Source: Oligoflexales bacterium (GTDB lineage: Bacteria; Bdellovibrionota_B; Oligoflexia; Oligoflexales; JAGOVF01). Taken from it: a stretch of DNA of 36,075 nucleotides. The stretch is from positions 1 through 36,075 of the forward strand of contig JAGOVF010000019.1 of NCBI GenBank assembly GCA_018060885.1. The letters run 5' to 3'. This document shows, piece by piece, positions 9,413-19,174 of this stretch (position 1 is the stretch's first letter; every line of letters starts with the position of its first letter). The notes below the pieces were generated by a model. The model was not told where the DNA came from. It was given only the letters and a program-made list of their open reading frames with translations, and ran no database searches. The translations under genes were made by a program, and so were the position numbers.

Positions 9413-10780
9413 ATGAGCGTGCCTATAGATCCAGGGACAAGCCTAACAGATAACGTTGATACAATATTGCTAGCTGGCGCGACTGGATTGCATCAACGTT
9501 TTTTAAATTTGTATTCTATGTTTAGCTCAGGGATTGGTCCAGATAATTTATTGTTGGGTGGGACTTATACATGGACCGGAGACCATACATTTAGCAGCAC
9601 TAAATTACATGTGTTAAGCTCAGGCGCTGCATTTGATTTAATCATAGCCGTAAGCACTGTTTTTACTGCGGATAGAACTTTAAATATTAATATTGGAGAC
9701 TCTAACAAAACATTAACACTAGCGGGAGACTTTGCTACTTCAGGGACCTCGTCTTTGACATTAACAACAAGTGGTGCGACAAACGTAACACTCCCAACAA
9801 CTGGTACACTATCAACTCTTGCAGGTGTTGAAACCTTAACAAACAAAACTCTAACTTCTCCAGCAATTAATACTCCCACAATTACGGCCCCAACTTTTAG
9901 TGGTACAGCAACAGGGACATATACACTTGGCGGGTCTCCGACAATATCAAGCCCAGCTATCAATACCCCAACGATCACAGCCCCAACTTTTAGCGGCACA
10001 GCGACAGGGACATATACGCTTGGCGGCAGCCCTACAATTTCAGGCCCTTCTATCTCTGCACCTGTTCTTAGTGGGACGACAACAGGAACATATACTTTAG
10101 GTGGCAGCCCAACTATTTCTTCTCCAACAATTAATACTCCCACAATTTCTGCGCCTGTTCTAAGCGGGTCAGCAAGTGGGACATATACGCTTGGCGGCAG
10201 TCCTACTATCTCTAGCCCAGCAATTAACACTCCGACTATTTCAGCCCCAACTTTTAGTGGAACAGCGACAGGAACTTACACGCTTGGCGGGTCTCCTACT
10301 ATCTCTAGTCCAGCAATTAACACCCCTACTATTTCAACGCCAACACTAAGCGGCACAGTTTCCGGGACCTATACTTTGTCATCTCCCACAGTGAGCGGAA
10401 CCGTAGCAGGAGACCATGCTTATAGTGGGCAATTGCTTCTTGCTGATGTTGATCCCCCAACTGCAAATTATGCAAACAGAAATGGGATTGTAAAAGCATG
10501 GGCTACTGTAGATTCATCGGGGGCTGATTTAAATTCCTATAATGTAAGCAGTACATCAAGACCTTTTACTGGGACATATTTAATTACAATTGACACTGAT
10601 TTTACTGCGACGATGTGCCCAGTTGCTTGTTCATACGATACTACAAGCTCAACTGTGAATGATGTTTATATACAGATAACAGGTTCCGGATTGGATCAAG
10701 TTACTCTTACAACATCAAACCCTTTAACAAATAGTGCAAGAAACGGACAGACTTCTGTAATTATTATGGGAGACCAATAA
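9413..10780 (+). CDS. Repeat-containing tail fibre
   Basis: A 455-residue protein that begins with a small helical head (about residues 1-45), continues with a Thr/Ser-rich beta region (TLTNKTL at the junction), then six units of a 31-residue repeat (residues ~148-322), and ends in a C-terminal domain of about 110 residues probably responsible for receptor contact. Such Thr/Ser/Gly/Pro repeats form trimeric beta-fibre shafts. Its GGGGG ribosome site overlaps the preceding stop codon. Host-recognition role is inferred. Confidence 0.8.
   Translation: MSVPIDPGTSLTDNVDTILLAGATGLHQRFLNLYSMFSSGIGPDNLLLGGTYTWTGDHTFSSTKLHVLSSGAAFDLIIAVSTVFTADRTLNINIGDSNKTLTLAGDFATSGTSSLTLTTSGATNVTLPTTGTLSTLAGVETLTNKTLTSPAINTPTITAPTFSGTATGTYTLGGSPTISSPAINTPTITAPTFSGTATGTYTLGGSPTISGPSISAPVLSGTTTGTYTLGGSPTISSPTINTPTISAPVLSGSASGTYTLGGSPTISSPAINTPTISAPTFSGTATGTYTLGGSPTISSPAINTPTISTPTLSGTVSGTYTLSSPTVSGTVAGDHAYSGQLLLADVDPPTANYANRNGIVKAWATVDSSGADLNSYNVSSTSRPFTGTYLITIDTDFTATMCPVACSYDTTSSTVNDVYIQITGSGLDQVTLTTSNPLTNSARNGQTSVIIMGDQ
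9854..10378 (+). repeat. Six in-frame 93-bp repeats in the fibre shaft
   Basis: Units of 31, 31, 26, 31, 31 and 25 residues built on SPAINTPTISAPTFSGT followed by GTYTLGGSPTIS. The third unit lacks five residues and the last is cut short. DNA copies differ mostly at third positions, so the array is not very recent but could still expand or contract by recombination. Confidence 0.9.
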
Positions 10781-10781
10781 A

Positions 10782-11285
10782 ATGAAATGTAGAGTTTTTA
10801 GAAAACAAGATGGTGGGGTGGTGTACAATTGGCCTTCCAAAAACTGGCAGGATAAAGTTGAAGAATGCCCTATCCCTGCGGATCTTGAAGGTTTAGATTT
10901 TATTGTTTTAGATTTAGAAGAGCTTCCAAGAGAAGACTCTTTGTTTTATCATGAACAACTTCACTTTGATGGTCCTCTATCAAAAGAAAACTTAAAGGTT
11001 GATAGTTCATGGGACAAACAGCTCATGCCAAACTTTTTAATTAAAGAAAAACATTTAAAAAAAATAAATCAGAAACTTGATGCTGAGCTTGAGAAAGTAG
11101 ATCCTGATATGACCGAAGTTGTTACGCTTAATAGAAAGAAAGAAAAGATAGAATATTTTAACGATCTACAAATGTTAGAACTAGCGCTGGAAGGTCTTAA
11201 TGAAAGAGTCACAGCTGGTGAATTAGACAAGCCGACTGTAAGGCAAAAACTAAATAATAAGATAAACCAATTAAGAAGAGGGTAA
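10782..11285 (+). CDS. Possible fibre chaperone or tail-associated protein
   Basis: A 167-residue protein starting 1 bp after the fibre gene. The N-terminal half is acidic and mixed (DLEGLDFIVLDLEELPRED); the C-terminal half is a charged helix likely to form a coiled coil (NLKVDSSWDKQLMPNFLIKE onward). Position after a fibre gene fits a fibre assembly protein, but no conserved chaperone motif was recognised, so the role is only suggested by context. Confidence 0.55.
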   Translation: MKCRVFRKQDGGVVYNWPSKNWQDKVEECPIPADLEGLDFIVLDLEELPREDSLFYHEQLHFDGPLSKENLKVDSSWDKQLMPNFLIKEKHLKKINQKLDAELEKVDPDMTEVVTLNRKKEKIEYFNDLQMLELALEGLNERVTAGELDKPTVRQKLNNKINQLRRG

Positions 11286-11287
11286 AC

Positions 11288-11923
11288 ATGTTTAAAAAAT
11301 TAGGAGGCGTGCGGTTAGTGCGCTTCGAGCCAGAATGCCATATTTCTAAACTTTATGAATGGTATTACTCAGGCGAGTACCCTGAATTTTTTAGAGACTT
11401 TCCAGATGTTGCAAATGCTTCAGAATTAATACAGTATGCTATAAATAAAGTTTTTATTATTATAAAAGAAGATGATAATAGTATTATAGGAATGCAGCTT
11501 TGTTACCAAGAAAATATTTATGCAAGAAATTTCTGGCTCGGCGAATTACTTGAAAAACAATTCTCGCATAAAGGTTTTGGGATTTCAGCACTAAAGAGTT
11601 TTCTTAACTGGAAGTTTAATTACTGCAATTTTTATAAAATGAAAATGCACATTATGGCAAAGAATAAAAGAGTTTGCCAAATCATGGAAAACTTTGGTGC
11701 GTATCGTGAGGGTGGAGAAACAGCGGTTTTTAAAAAGGATTCATTTTTAAATGGCGAATTTCATGACATAGCGGTTTACGCAATGTTTAAAACAGATTTT
11801 AATAAAAAGTACAAACACGAGTTTGAACACGATGAGCCTCGGTTAGAGTCTCCCATACTAGAGGTTTTACATGGGCAAAAAAGGGGACGCTCCAGAGCCA
11901 TCGAGGCCGTATCAGGGGCCTGA
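11288..11923 (+). CDS. GNAT-family N-acetyltransferase
   Basis: A 211-residue protein with the layout of RimJ/RimL-type GNAT enzymes: a first strand-helix unit, the strand FIIIKEDDNSIIGMQL, a segment (HKGFGISALKSFL) at the acetyl-CoA pyrophosphate-binding position, and NKRVCQIMENFGAYREGG, the conserved terminal motif of this group. It would transfer an acetyl group from acetyl-CoA to an amine; the substrate is unknown. It sits inside the tail operon and overlaps the next gene by 53 bp, unusual for an enzyme. Confidence 0.75.
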   Translation: MFKKLGGVRLVRFEPECHISKLYEWYYSGEYPEFFRDFPDVANASELIQYAINKVFIIIKEDDNSIIGMQLCYQENIYARNFWLGELLEKQFSHKGFGISALKSFLNWKFNYCNFYKMKMHIMAKNKRVCQIMENFGAYREGGETAVFKKDSFLNGEFHDIAVYAMFKTDFNKKYKHEFEHDEPRLESPILEVLHGQKRGRSRAIEAVSGA

Positions 11924-13370
11924 TTTTGGATTACAAAATAATTTATTAAGCGCTGCAGTTTTAGGAAATTTTTTAGGGGCTAATAGGCAGTTAACACCAT
12001 TGCTAGGGAGTCCTTCTCAAAATCAAACCCAAAACGTAACTCCTAATTCTAGGGCATTTCTTCAGAATACATTTAATAGTGGTGGTTCAAACTATGGTGG
12101 TTCTTTCTCAAATGCTGGACAGCCTCAAAGAGGACAGGGTGGCAAAGGTGGAAGCTCAAATGCTGAAGCATTTTCTCCGCAGGGTTTTACTCAAGCCGGT
12201 CAATATATTCCTGGGCAGATAGCGTCAAATACAACATTCAATTTGCCAGCACAAACAACAGCATCCTACAATCAGTTGCCTCAACTTACTACTACGCAAT
12301 TTAATAATAGACTGCCACAAATCACGACTACGCAGTTTAATAATAGAATTCCACAAATTACAACTCCATCTTATTTGAACTATTCTCCCTATCAGTTTAA
12401 TGACCCTGGTGCACAGTTTGTGCAAAGAGGTGCGTACCAGTTTCAGGAAACTCCTAGAGTTAACGTTGGAGATATTTACTCGCCGCAAATGGATTTAGCG
12501 CGCAGACAAATAGAAGAAACAACTAGACGAAGTCTTGAACAGCAGATGGCTGACCTCAACGCACGCGGAATGCTTACCACTGGGGCAGGGAACAGAGCGA
12601 CAGCAAGCACCTTACAGGAAAGCGGAAGGCAGCTTGCTGATTTAGCTTCTCAGTATTCTTTAGCTCAATCACAAGCACAATTGCAAGAAGACCAAGCGCG
12701 AAGGCAAATGGAGCAACAGCGTCAGATTTCACAAGCTGAAGAAATTTTTAGACAACAGGGTGCGACAGATCAGCAAGCACAGTTCCTAGCTAACCAAAAC
12801 TTAAATCTTCAAAATGCTCAAGCGGGACAAAACTTATCTGCGTTCAACACTAACTTGGGTGCGCAGCAACAAGCTTATGGACAAGATTTATCAAATTATA
12901 ATGCAAGGCTTTCTGGGCAGCAACAGGCTTATGGACAAGGGCTTTCAAACTTTAATGCGGCTTTGTCTAATCAGCAGCAGGCATATAATCAGGGGCTTTC
13001 AAATTACAATGCGGGGCTTTCTGCCCAACAGCAAGCTTTTGGGCAAGATTTATCAAGAAACCAATTATTGGGACAGCAGCAAGCGCAGCAATTTAATCAG
13101 CTGTTACAAGGTAGGCAGCAAGCGACATCGGAAGAACAGCTTGCAAATTTGATGAGACGTCAACCTTTAGAAGATTTGTTTAGATTATGGCAGCAACAGG
13201 CTGGCCCAACAGGACCAACACAAGGTAGCCCTGGAATATTAGGCACTTTAGGAGGCATTGCAGGTGGTTTGGTGGGTTCTATGGCTGGCCCAGTTGGAGC
13301 AGGAATAGGGAAAGGAATAGGGTCGAGCATTGGTGGTTTTTTTGGAAATGGTTCAATTTTTGGGCAATAA
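11871..13370 (+). CDS. Gln-rich internal virion / ejection protein
   Basis: A 499-residue Gln/Asn-rich protein starting inside the GNAT gene. It has a low-complexity N-terminus, two to three copies of TTTQFNNRLPQI near residues 140-165, a coiled-coil section, then four 18-residue repeats (LSNYNAxLSxQQQAYGQx). The C-terminus is a glycine-zipper helix (GGIAGGLVGSMAGPVGAGIG) able to enter membranes. Together with the next two genes this is the place of podovirus ejection proteins (T7 gp14-16 analogues), which build a channel through the envelope. Role inferred from order and the membrane-active tail. Confidence 0.7.
   Translation: MGKKGDAPEPSRPYQGPDFGLQNNLLSAAVLGNFLGANRQLTPLLGSPSQNQTQNVTPNSRAFLQNTFNSGGSNYGGSFSNAGQPQRGQGGKGGSSNAEAFSPQGFTQAGQYIPGQIASNTTFNLPAQTTASYNQLPQLTTTQFNNRLPQITTTQFNNRIPQITTPSYLNYSPYQFNDPGAQFVQRGAYQFQETPRVNVGDIYSPQMDLARRQIEETTRRSLEQQMADLNARGMLTTGAGNRATASTLQESGRQLADLASQYSLAQSQAQLQEDQARRQMEQQRQISQAEEIFRQQGATDQQAQFLANQNLNLQNAQAGQNLSAFNTNLGAQQQAYGQDLSNYNARLSGQQQAYGQGLSNFNAALSNQQQAYNQGLSNYNAGLSAQQQAFGQDLSRNQLLGQQQAQQFNQLLQGRQQATSEEQLANLMRRQPLEDLFRLWQQQAGPTGPTQGSPGILGTLGGIAGGLVGSMAGPVGAGIGKGIGSSIGGFFGNGSIFGQ
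12834..13049 (+). repeat. Four in-frame 54-bp repeats
   Basis: Four consecutive 18-residue units of the type LSNYNAGLSAQQQAFGQD with no gaps. They lie in the Gln-rich ejection-type protein and probably form an extended amphipathic helix. Confidence 0.85.
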
Positions 13371-13385
13371 CAAAGAGGAGATATT

Positions 13386-13883
13386 ATGGCAAACTGGGGA
13401 GCCTTTTCAGATGGGTTTACAAATTCTTTTAATCGTTCACTTGATAAATATAACAAGAAAAAACAAGCTGAGTTGGAGCAGCAATTTCGTTTGGCAGCTT
13501 TAGATCATGCAGCAACACTTGAGCAAAATGCATTAACTCCAGTCGAAAAACAAATGCAAAGATTTGGATTTGAACTTAGTCCAAAAGGCTTTGATCAATA
13601 TAATCAGGCAACAAACCCATTTCGTCTGCAAGAGCTTAAGCTTCAGCAACTTGAACAAAATATGAAAGTCCCATATTATAAAGCATTAACTTCATCGGCA
13701 ATGCAGCCAAAGAGCGAGCTAGGGCAACAGCTTACAGATTTAATGAGGTCAGGAATGACTAAAGAACAGGCTCTTGATCTTATAGAAAAACTAAAAAAAT
13801 CAAATTCATTTAATCCGTTTGGTTTTGGAATGTTTGGCACTGGAAACCCCTCAACCCCGACTGAGTTAGATCTAAACAAATAA
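13386..13883 (+). CDS. Small internal-virion-type protein
   Basis: A 165-residue protein with a clear AGAGGAG ribosome site, between two ejection-type genes and 1 bp before the next start. It starts MANWGAFSDGFTNSFNRSLD and is helical and Gln-rich in the middle; the second half has a typical helix (LTDLMRSGMTKEQALDLIEK). This N-terminus is common among small podovirus internal proteins. Exact role unknown. Confidence 0.6.
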   Translation: MANWGAFSDGFTNSFNRSLDKYNKKKQAELEQQFRLAALDHAATLEQNALTPVEKQMQRFGFELSPKGFDQYNQATNPFRLQELKLQQLEQNMKVPYYKALTSSAMQPKSELGQQLTDLMRSGMTKEQALDLIEKLKKSNSFNPFGFGMFGTGNPSTPTELDLNK

Positions 13884-13884
13884 A

Positions 13885-16800
13885 ATGGGCAATCGACTCG
13901 CACAGTTCGAAGAATTAATTGCAAAGAAAGCTAAACAGTATGGTTTAGATCCGACTGTGGTGCGTGCGGTTATAATGCAGGAATCACGAGGGAATCCTGG
14001 CGCAGTATCCCCAGCAGGTGCACAGGGATTAATGCAATTAATGCCAGGTACTGCAAAAGACTTAGGCGTTAAAAATTCTTTAGATCCGGAACAAAACCTA
14101 GATGGTGGTGTCAGATATTTAAAACAGCAAATTGACAAATTTGGATTAGAGAAGGGGCTGGCGGCTTATAATGCTGGCCCTGGAAATGTTATAAAGCATG
14201 GGGGCGTACCTCCTTTTAAAGAAACTCAAAATTATGTTACGAACATAATGAAAAGCTTAGGGAGAGGGGCTTCTGCTTTTTCTGAAATCGCAGGCACCAC
14301 TAGCCCTGATTTTTCTGGATTAAAGAATTTACTTTTAGCTAAACAATTTAGTGACCAACGACGCAACGAAATTGAAGAAAGCCCAGAAAGCAAGCTCAAG
14401 CAATTAGCAAAAGAATTAAGTCCTGAAGAGAATTTACTAAATACTATAGAGGGTCAAAATAAAAAAATCACAGATGGGCTACCTCCTAAAAAACAAGCAT
14501 TTGGGGACTATGTCAGAAGCTTGAATGAAGAGCAAACTAATGCACTTATGGCAGGACCGCAAAATGTTGACACTCCGATAATCCCTCAATCAGCTTCTAA
14601 TTTTTTAGGTAAAACAATTGCGCCAGGGATATTCCCGTTTCTGCCACCAAAAGAAGCTAGCCGTGCACTTGGGTTAGACTCTCTTGCCAATATAAGAGAG
14701 GGAGTTGATTCTTCTTTGGCTGGGAATATTTCTGGGATGTCAACCCCCAAAGCGATAGTTACACAGGCCGCTCTTTTAACTCCAGCGGCTCCTTATGTTC
14801 TTGCTGCGATGACTCCATTTGCAGCTAAAGGGGCTTATGATTCTGGGGTCCAATCATACAATCAATTTTCAGAAGGTGATATTAAAGGCGGAACTGAGAA
14901 CCTTCTTAATTCTGCCTTAAATGCTTCTATGGCAATTGGCGGAGGGATAGGTGCATATAAAGGGATTAAAGGAGATTATGCTAAACTTCCTTCTTGGGCA
15001 AAAGATGAAACAGGGGCAATCAAAATAAGGCAAGACACGCCTCCTGTTCCAGAAAGGCCTGAAACTTTACAACTTCAAATTGAATCTTTAGCACAAGGTA
15101 GAAATAAAGCTGTGCTTGTTACCCCTGGCGCAGCGCTTCCAGAAGTTCCACAAGGATTTAAAATATTAGATAGTAAAGTAGGAACTTGGATTTATGACCC
15201 TGCCAAACTTAAACCTTTTGAAATAAAGAAAGCGGTCGCTAAAGATACCTATGGCGAACTGCTTGGTTATGTAGAACCAAAGAGCACAAATACATTGCTT
15301 TCTGTGGCCGCAATTAAAGATGGTGTTGAAGCAAAAGCCGCAATGGCTTCTCCTCAAAATTTAAATAAACAGATGGAGGTTTTTCAAAAACAATTTCCTG
15401 AAGCTGAGGTGAAAGTTGCTGGGCTTGAAGGTGCGCTTCAGGTTGTGCAAAATAGACTTGAAGGTGGAGGAAAGGAAAGAGGATTTGTTACCACGGTTAA
15501 AGAAAGTCCTATGTCTCCAAAACAGATTGCGGAGAATGTAAGCGGGAACTACGACCCAATTAATAATCCTGACACAATGGCACGGGCACAATCTATTGTT
15601 AAGTCAGATCCTATTCTTGCTAAAGACAGATTACTTTCTACAAAAAATCCAAGTGCTGTAGATTATGCAATAGGCTTTGAATTAATTCGGATTAATAACG
15701 CTAAAAAAGATTTTAACACATCAATTGACATTGCTGAGCAAATAGCAACAAAAGCAACCTTTCAAGGGCAAGCGATGCAAGCTTTATCAATGTATGATAA
15801 GCTTGGCCCTGATGGGATTTTAGTATTTGCTAAAAGAACATTTCAAAAAGCGATTGATGAGTTACCTCCAGCACGGCAAAAGGTTTTAGAAAAAACCGTT
15901 GATCAAATATCAAAAGATTATAAACTCCCTAAAGACAAAGCTTTGGCAGCAGCGGCTCAAAAATTAGGGCTCCCTTCACTCACTCCAGAATTTGCAGCAA
16001 AAATTACAGAACAAGCAAGAACGATTCAAGAAATGCCAGAGGGTAGAGCGAAAGCTGAAGCGACCGCATTAATGTTAAGAGATATTGCTGAGCAAGTTCC
16101 CCCCAGTGTGGGAAGAAAACTTTCTACATTTCAAGCGATAGCACAACTCTTAAACCCAAAAACAGGAATAAGAAACGTTTTGGGGAATGCCGCATTTACA
16201 GTAGCTGAAAACATAAAAGATTTAGTTGCATTGCCCATTGATAGCGGGGTTTCTTTAATTACAGGGCAGAGGTCAAAATCTTTGTCTGGGTTTAACCAAA
16301 TTCCAGAACAAGTTTCGGGATTTTTTAGAGGCCTTAAGCAAGGGGCTAATGAGGCAATAAAAGGAATTGAGCTAAAAAGCATAGGAGAAAAATGGGACGT
16401 TGCAGGTGTGTCAAACGGGCTTCCCAGAGGCAGAACATTTAAAAAAGGTCTTTTAGGCGGTGCTGAAAAAGTAATGAACGTGATGCTTCGTGCTCCAGAC
16501 CGTGCATTTTACGAAGCTGCAAAAAGTAAAAGTTTAGCTGAGCAAATGAGCATTTCAAAAATAAAGGCGCCTACTCCTGAAATGTTAGCCAAAGCAGAGA
16601 TTGAAGCTCTTTATAAAACTTTCCAAGATGACTCTGCTCCTGCAAAAGTATTTAGTGGTATTAAAAACGCTTTAAATATTAACAAAGATTTTGGGGCTGG
16701 AGATATATTAATTAAATATCCAAAAACTCCAGGGAATCTTTTAGATCGTTCAATTGAATATTCACCTGGTGGGTTTATTAAGTCTATTTCTGAAATAGCA

Positions 16801-17973
16801 AGGGCTGCGACAAACAGGGGGTTTGATCAAAAGAATTTTGTTGATTCAACTTCGAGAGCTATTATCGGGACGGCTGGATTAACTGCTGTCGGGTATAAGT
16901 TGGCAGAACTTGGTTTGCTTCGGAACACATCACCACGAGATCCAGATTTAAGGGCTATAGAAAAAAGTGCAGGGCTTACGCAATCTCAACTAAATCTTTC
17001 AGGGCTAACTCGTTTTATTCTTTCAGGCTTTAACCCTAAAGAAGCTGAATTAAAACCTGGTGATAAGCTCGTTACTTATGATTGGGCGCTACCTCTTTCT
17101 ATTCCTGTTTCGATGGGTGCTAGGGCAAAAGAAAAAGCGACTACGCTTTCAAACTCTGAGAAAGGAAAAGACTACTTAGCGACTGCTGCGGCAGGCTTTG
17201 AGGGTGGCCTTGAAACACTTGGAGATCAACCATTAATTAAGACATTTACTAATCTCGCACGTGGGAACACTCTTCCTCAATCTATTATAGAAGCTTCAAA
17301 AGGGATTCCTGCAAGTTTTACTCCGACTCTCATTAAACAGTTTAATGATTTGATTGATAATACATCCAGAGACACAAAAGATAGCAACCCTCTAAAAATG
17401 GCTGCAAATATGGCTATAGCTAAAACTCCATTTGCAAGAGCGTTGCCCGCAAAAATTGATCCTTTTGGAAATAAAATAGAAAAATATCAAGATGGTACTA
17501 ATTCAATAATGAACGTTTTTTTCAATCCTAGTTTTGTTTCTGAATATAAAACAAATCCAGAAACTAAAATGGTTTTAGATTTATACAAAAATACTAGTGA
17601 TGCACGAATAGTGCCCATTGTGATTGAAGACAAATTCAAGTTTAATGGAATCCCAATAGAATTAAATGCACGACAGAAAAATAATTTACAAGAATGGGTT
17701 GGGGTTAGAGTTAAAAGCCATTTTTCACAATTAGCTAAAAACAAAGAATTTTTATCATTACCAGACGAAGAGAAAGTAAAAGTATTAAGCGGGTTTCTCA
17801 CTACTGTTAGAGCCGCCGGAAGAGCTGGTGTGTTTCAAGATATGTTAAAAAAACAGCCAGAACACTTAAGGCAAGGATATGCGGCAAAAATATTCCAAGA
17901 CAACAAACTTGGTGAAGACCAAATTAAGAACATTTTTAAAAATATGCAGATGTTTAATTACATGAATCAGTAG
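13885..17973 (+). CDS. Giant ejection protein with lytic transglycosylase domain
   Basis: A 1362-residue protein, the largest in the window. Residues ~8-125 are a soluble lytic transglycosylase domain: catalytic Glu33 in MQESRGNPGA, then GAQGLMQLMPGTAKDLG and LAAYNAGPGNV. The domain cleaves peptidoglycan between MurNAc and GlcNAc. The remaining ~1200 residues are long helical segments with an Ala/Gly-rich hydrophobic stretch around residues 290-360. This is the architecture of the large podovirus ejection protein (T7 gp16-like), which locally opens the wall during DNA entry. Confidence 0.85.
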   Translation: MGNRLAQFEELIAKKAKQYGLDPTVVRAVIMQESRGNPGAVSPAGAQGLMQLMPGTAKDLGVKNSLDPEQNLDGGVRYLKQQIDKFGLEKGLAAYNAGPGNVIKHGGVPPFKETQNYVTNIMKSLGRGASAFSEIAGTTSPDFSGLKNLLLAKQFSDQRRNEIEESPESKLKQLAKELSPEENLLNTIEGQNKKITDGLPPKKQAFGDYVRSLNEEQTNALMAGPQNVDTPIIPQSASNFLGKTIAPGIFPFLPPKEASRALGLDSLANIREGVDSSLAGNISGMSTPKAIVTQAALLTPAAPYVLAAMTPFAAKGAYDSGVQSYNQFSEGDIKGGTENLLNSALNASMAIGGGIGAYKGIKGDYAKLPSWAKDETGAIKIRQDTPPVPERPETLQLQIESLAQGRNKAVLVTPGAALPEVPQGFKILDSKVGTWIYDPAKLKPFEIKKAVAKDTYGELLGYVEPKSTNTLLSVAAIKDGVEAKAAMASPQNLNKQMEVFQKQFPEAEVKVAGLEGALQVVQNRLEGGGKERGFVTTVKESPMSPKQIAENVSGNYDPINNPDTMARAQSIVKSDPILAKDRLLSTKNPSAVDYAIGFELIRINNAKKDFNTSIDIAEQIATKATFQGQAMQALSMYDKLGPDGILVFAKRTFQKAIDELPPARQKVLEKTVDQISKDYKLPKDKALAAAAQKLGLPSLTPEFAAKITEQARTIQEMPEGRAKAEATALMLRDIAEQVPPSVGRKLSTFQAIAQLLNPKTGIRNVLGNAAFTVAENIKDLVALPIDSGVSLITGQRSKSLSGFNQIPEQVSGFFRGLKQGANEAIKGIELKSIGEKWDVAGVSNGLPRGRTFKKGLLGGAEKVMNVMLRAPDRAFYEAAKSKSLAEQMSISKIKAPTPEMLAKAEIEALYKTFQDDSAPAKVFSGIKNALNINKDFGAGDILIKYPKTPGNLLDRSIEYSPGGFIKSISEIARAATNRGFDQKNFVDSTSRAIIGTAGLTAVGYKLAELGLLRNTSPRDPDLRAIEKSAGLTQSQLNLSGLTRFILSGFNPKEAELKPGDKLVTYDWALPLSIPVSMGARAKEKATTLSNSEKGKDYLATAAAGFEGGLETLGDQPLIKTFTNLARGNTLPQSIIEASKGIPASFTPTLIKQFNDLIDNTSRDTKDSNPLKMAANMAIAKTPFARALPAKIDPFGNKIEKYQDGTNSIMNVFFNPSFVSEYKTNPETKMVLDLYKNTSDARIVPIVIEDKFKFNGIPIELNARQKNNLQEWVGVRVKSHFSQLAKNKEFLSLPDEEKVKVLSGFLTTVRAAGRAGVFQDMLKKQPEHLRQGYAAKIFQDNKLGEDQIKNIFKNMQMFNYMNQ

Positions 17974-17981
17974 GGGGAATT

Positions 17982-18476
17982 ATGACATTGCCTAGTGCAT
18001 TGGTCGAAAGAGAATACAACGCTTTTGGGGAGCCTGTTTCTGGACAGGTTGCAGTGAAAAGCATGGAGCAACAAGCTCCAGGATATGAAGACAACACTAG
18101 AGCCGTTGCGGCCACAGCAGTTAAGCCCTTGTCTGATTCTACCTATTGCTGGTCTCATTACGCCAACTATGGTTCGGCAGTGACACAAAACGTTAAAGCT
18201 TCTACTGGGAATGTTGGGGCAATATACTGTCATAACTTAAATGCTTCAATACGTTACTTACAACTTCACAACACAGCTACAACTCCAGCAGGTGGATCCG
18301 TTCCAGAATATTCATTTTTAGTGCCTCCATCGGGAGTCCTTTTAATTGACAAAAATTTCTTTGGTGAAGCTGGGAAAAATTTCTCAAACGGAATTGCAAT
18401 GGCATTTAGTACAACCGAGGGGACTTACACCGCTGGAACTGCTGCGGATCAAGTCACTTTTGTGGAATATAAATAA
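17982..18476 (+). CDS. Structural beta protein of unknown role
   Basis: A 164-residue protein with a GGGGG ribosome site overlapping the previous stop. It is predicted all-beta, with a segment (YLQLHNTATTPAGGSVPEYS) and VPPSGVLLIDKNFF that resemble small phage coat or fibre-associated beta-sandwich proteins. It starts a run of small beta proteins before the lysis genes. Function not recognised. Confidence 0.6.
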   Translation: MTLPSALVEREYNAFGEPVSGQVAVKSMEQQAPGYEDNTRAVAATAVKPLSDSTYCWSHYANYGSAVTQNVKASTGNVGAIYCHNLNASIRYLQLHNTATTPAGGSVPEYSFLVPPSGVLLIDKNFFGEAGKNFSNGIAMAFSTTEGTYTAGTAADQVTFVEYK

Positions 18477-18486
18477 GGGGGTTATA

Positions 18487-19164
18487 ATGTCATTTGTATT
18501 CACTACTGAGATGGCAGCGTCTGGCGGAGGGGAAACAAACATCCCTTTGTTTTCTACTGATAACTGGACTCTTACAAATATTGCGGGGGGAACTGCGTCA
18601 ATTAATACCGGGTCAGAATTTTTTGATGTAACAGTCCCAGCTTCGGCAGCAATAAATAGTGGCGGAGAAGCCGCGTACAATTTAAGCGGGGAATATTTTA
18701 GCCCTTATGATTGTGTGAATTTAGAGGTTGGCGCCCAACTTTCTCTTTTCCAAAACTGTGATTCAAATAGCAGAGCAGTATTAAGCTTAAGGACTGCGTC
18801 CTCAGGCTGGCCTTCTTTTTCAATTATTGCATGGGGAGACGGGACACTAGAGACAGGATGGACAAATGGAAGCGGAAGTTTTTCAAGTTATGGTTTTACA
18901 ACACCTGCGCTAGTCCCAACAGATGGGAGATTGTGGTTAAGATTGCGTTGTAGAGGGTCTATGTTTGAAGCCGGGTGGGCAATAGGGACTATGGGAGATC
19001 CAAGGCCAAATAACTTCACTGTGCTTAGTAATAGAGTTAACGCTTTTAGAGATCAAGGTGAACCTCCATTTACAAATCTTCATTTGTTTGGGGTTCAAAT
19101 TACTTCAATTGCTTCAGAGATGAAAGTGCAATTTCAAAACATTTGGGCGTCAATTATAGCTTAG
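18487..19164 (+). CDS. Structural/fibre-type protein of unknown role
   Basis: The start is set at the ATG at 18487 because GGGGG stands six bases upstream, right after the preceding stop; an earlier in-frame start would lie inside the previous gene. The 225-residue product is beta-rich (NLSGEYFSPYDCVNLEVGAQ; WLRLRCRGSMFEAGWAIG) and resembles carbohydrate-binding-like beta-sandwiches. It may be a minor virion protein. No family assigned. Confidence 0.6.
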   Translation: MSFVFTTEMAASGGGETNIPLFSTDNWTLTNIAGGTASINTGSEFFDVTVPASAAINSGGEAAYNLSGEYFSPYDCVNLEVGAQLSLFQNCDSNSRAVLSLRTASSGWPSFSIIAWGDGTLETGWTNGSGSFSSYGFTTPALVPTDGRLWLRLRCRGSMFEAGWAIGTMGDPRPNNFTVLSNRVNAFRDQGEPPFTNLHLFGVQITSIASEMKVQFQNIWASIIA

Positions 19165-19174
19165 AGGGGGTATT

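Noticed and set aside
9565..10230. 221-residue minus-strand reading frame opposite the fibre repeats
   Set aside because: Repetitive Val/Pro/Gly content is the mirror of the 93-bp repeats; the fibre frame is clearly the coding one.
9854..10378. CRISPR-like array
   Set aside because: The repeats are in-frame protein repeats without unique spacers; no array or cas gene is present anywhere in the window.
18346..18486. N-terminal extension of the gene at 18487
   Set aside because: It overlaps the previous gene by 130 bp, whereas the ATG at 18487 has a clear G5 ribosome site after that gene's stop.
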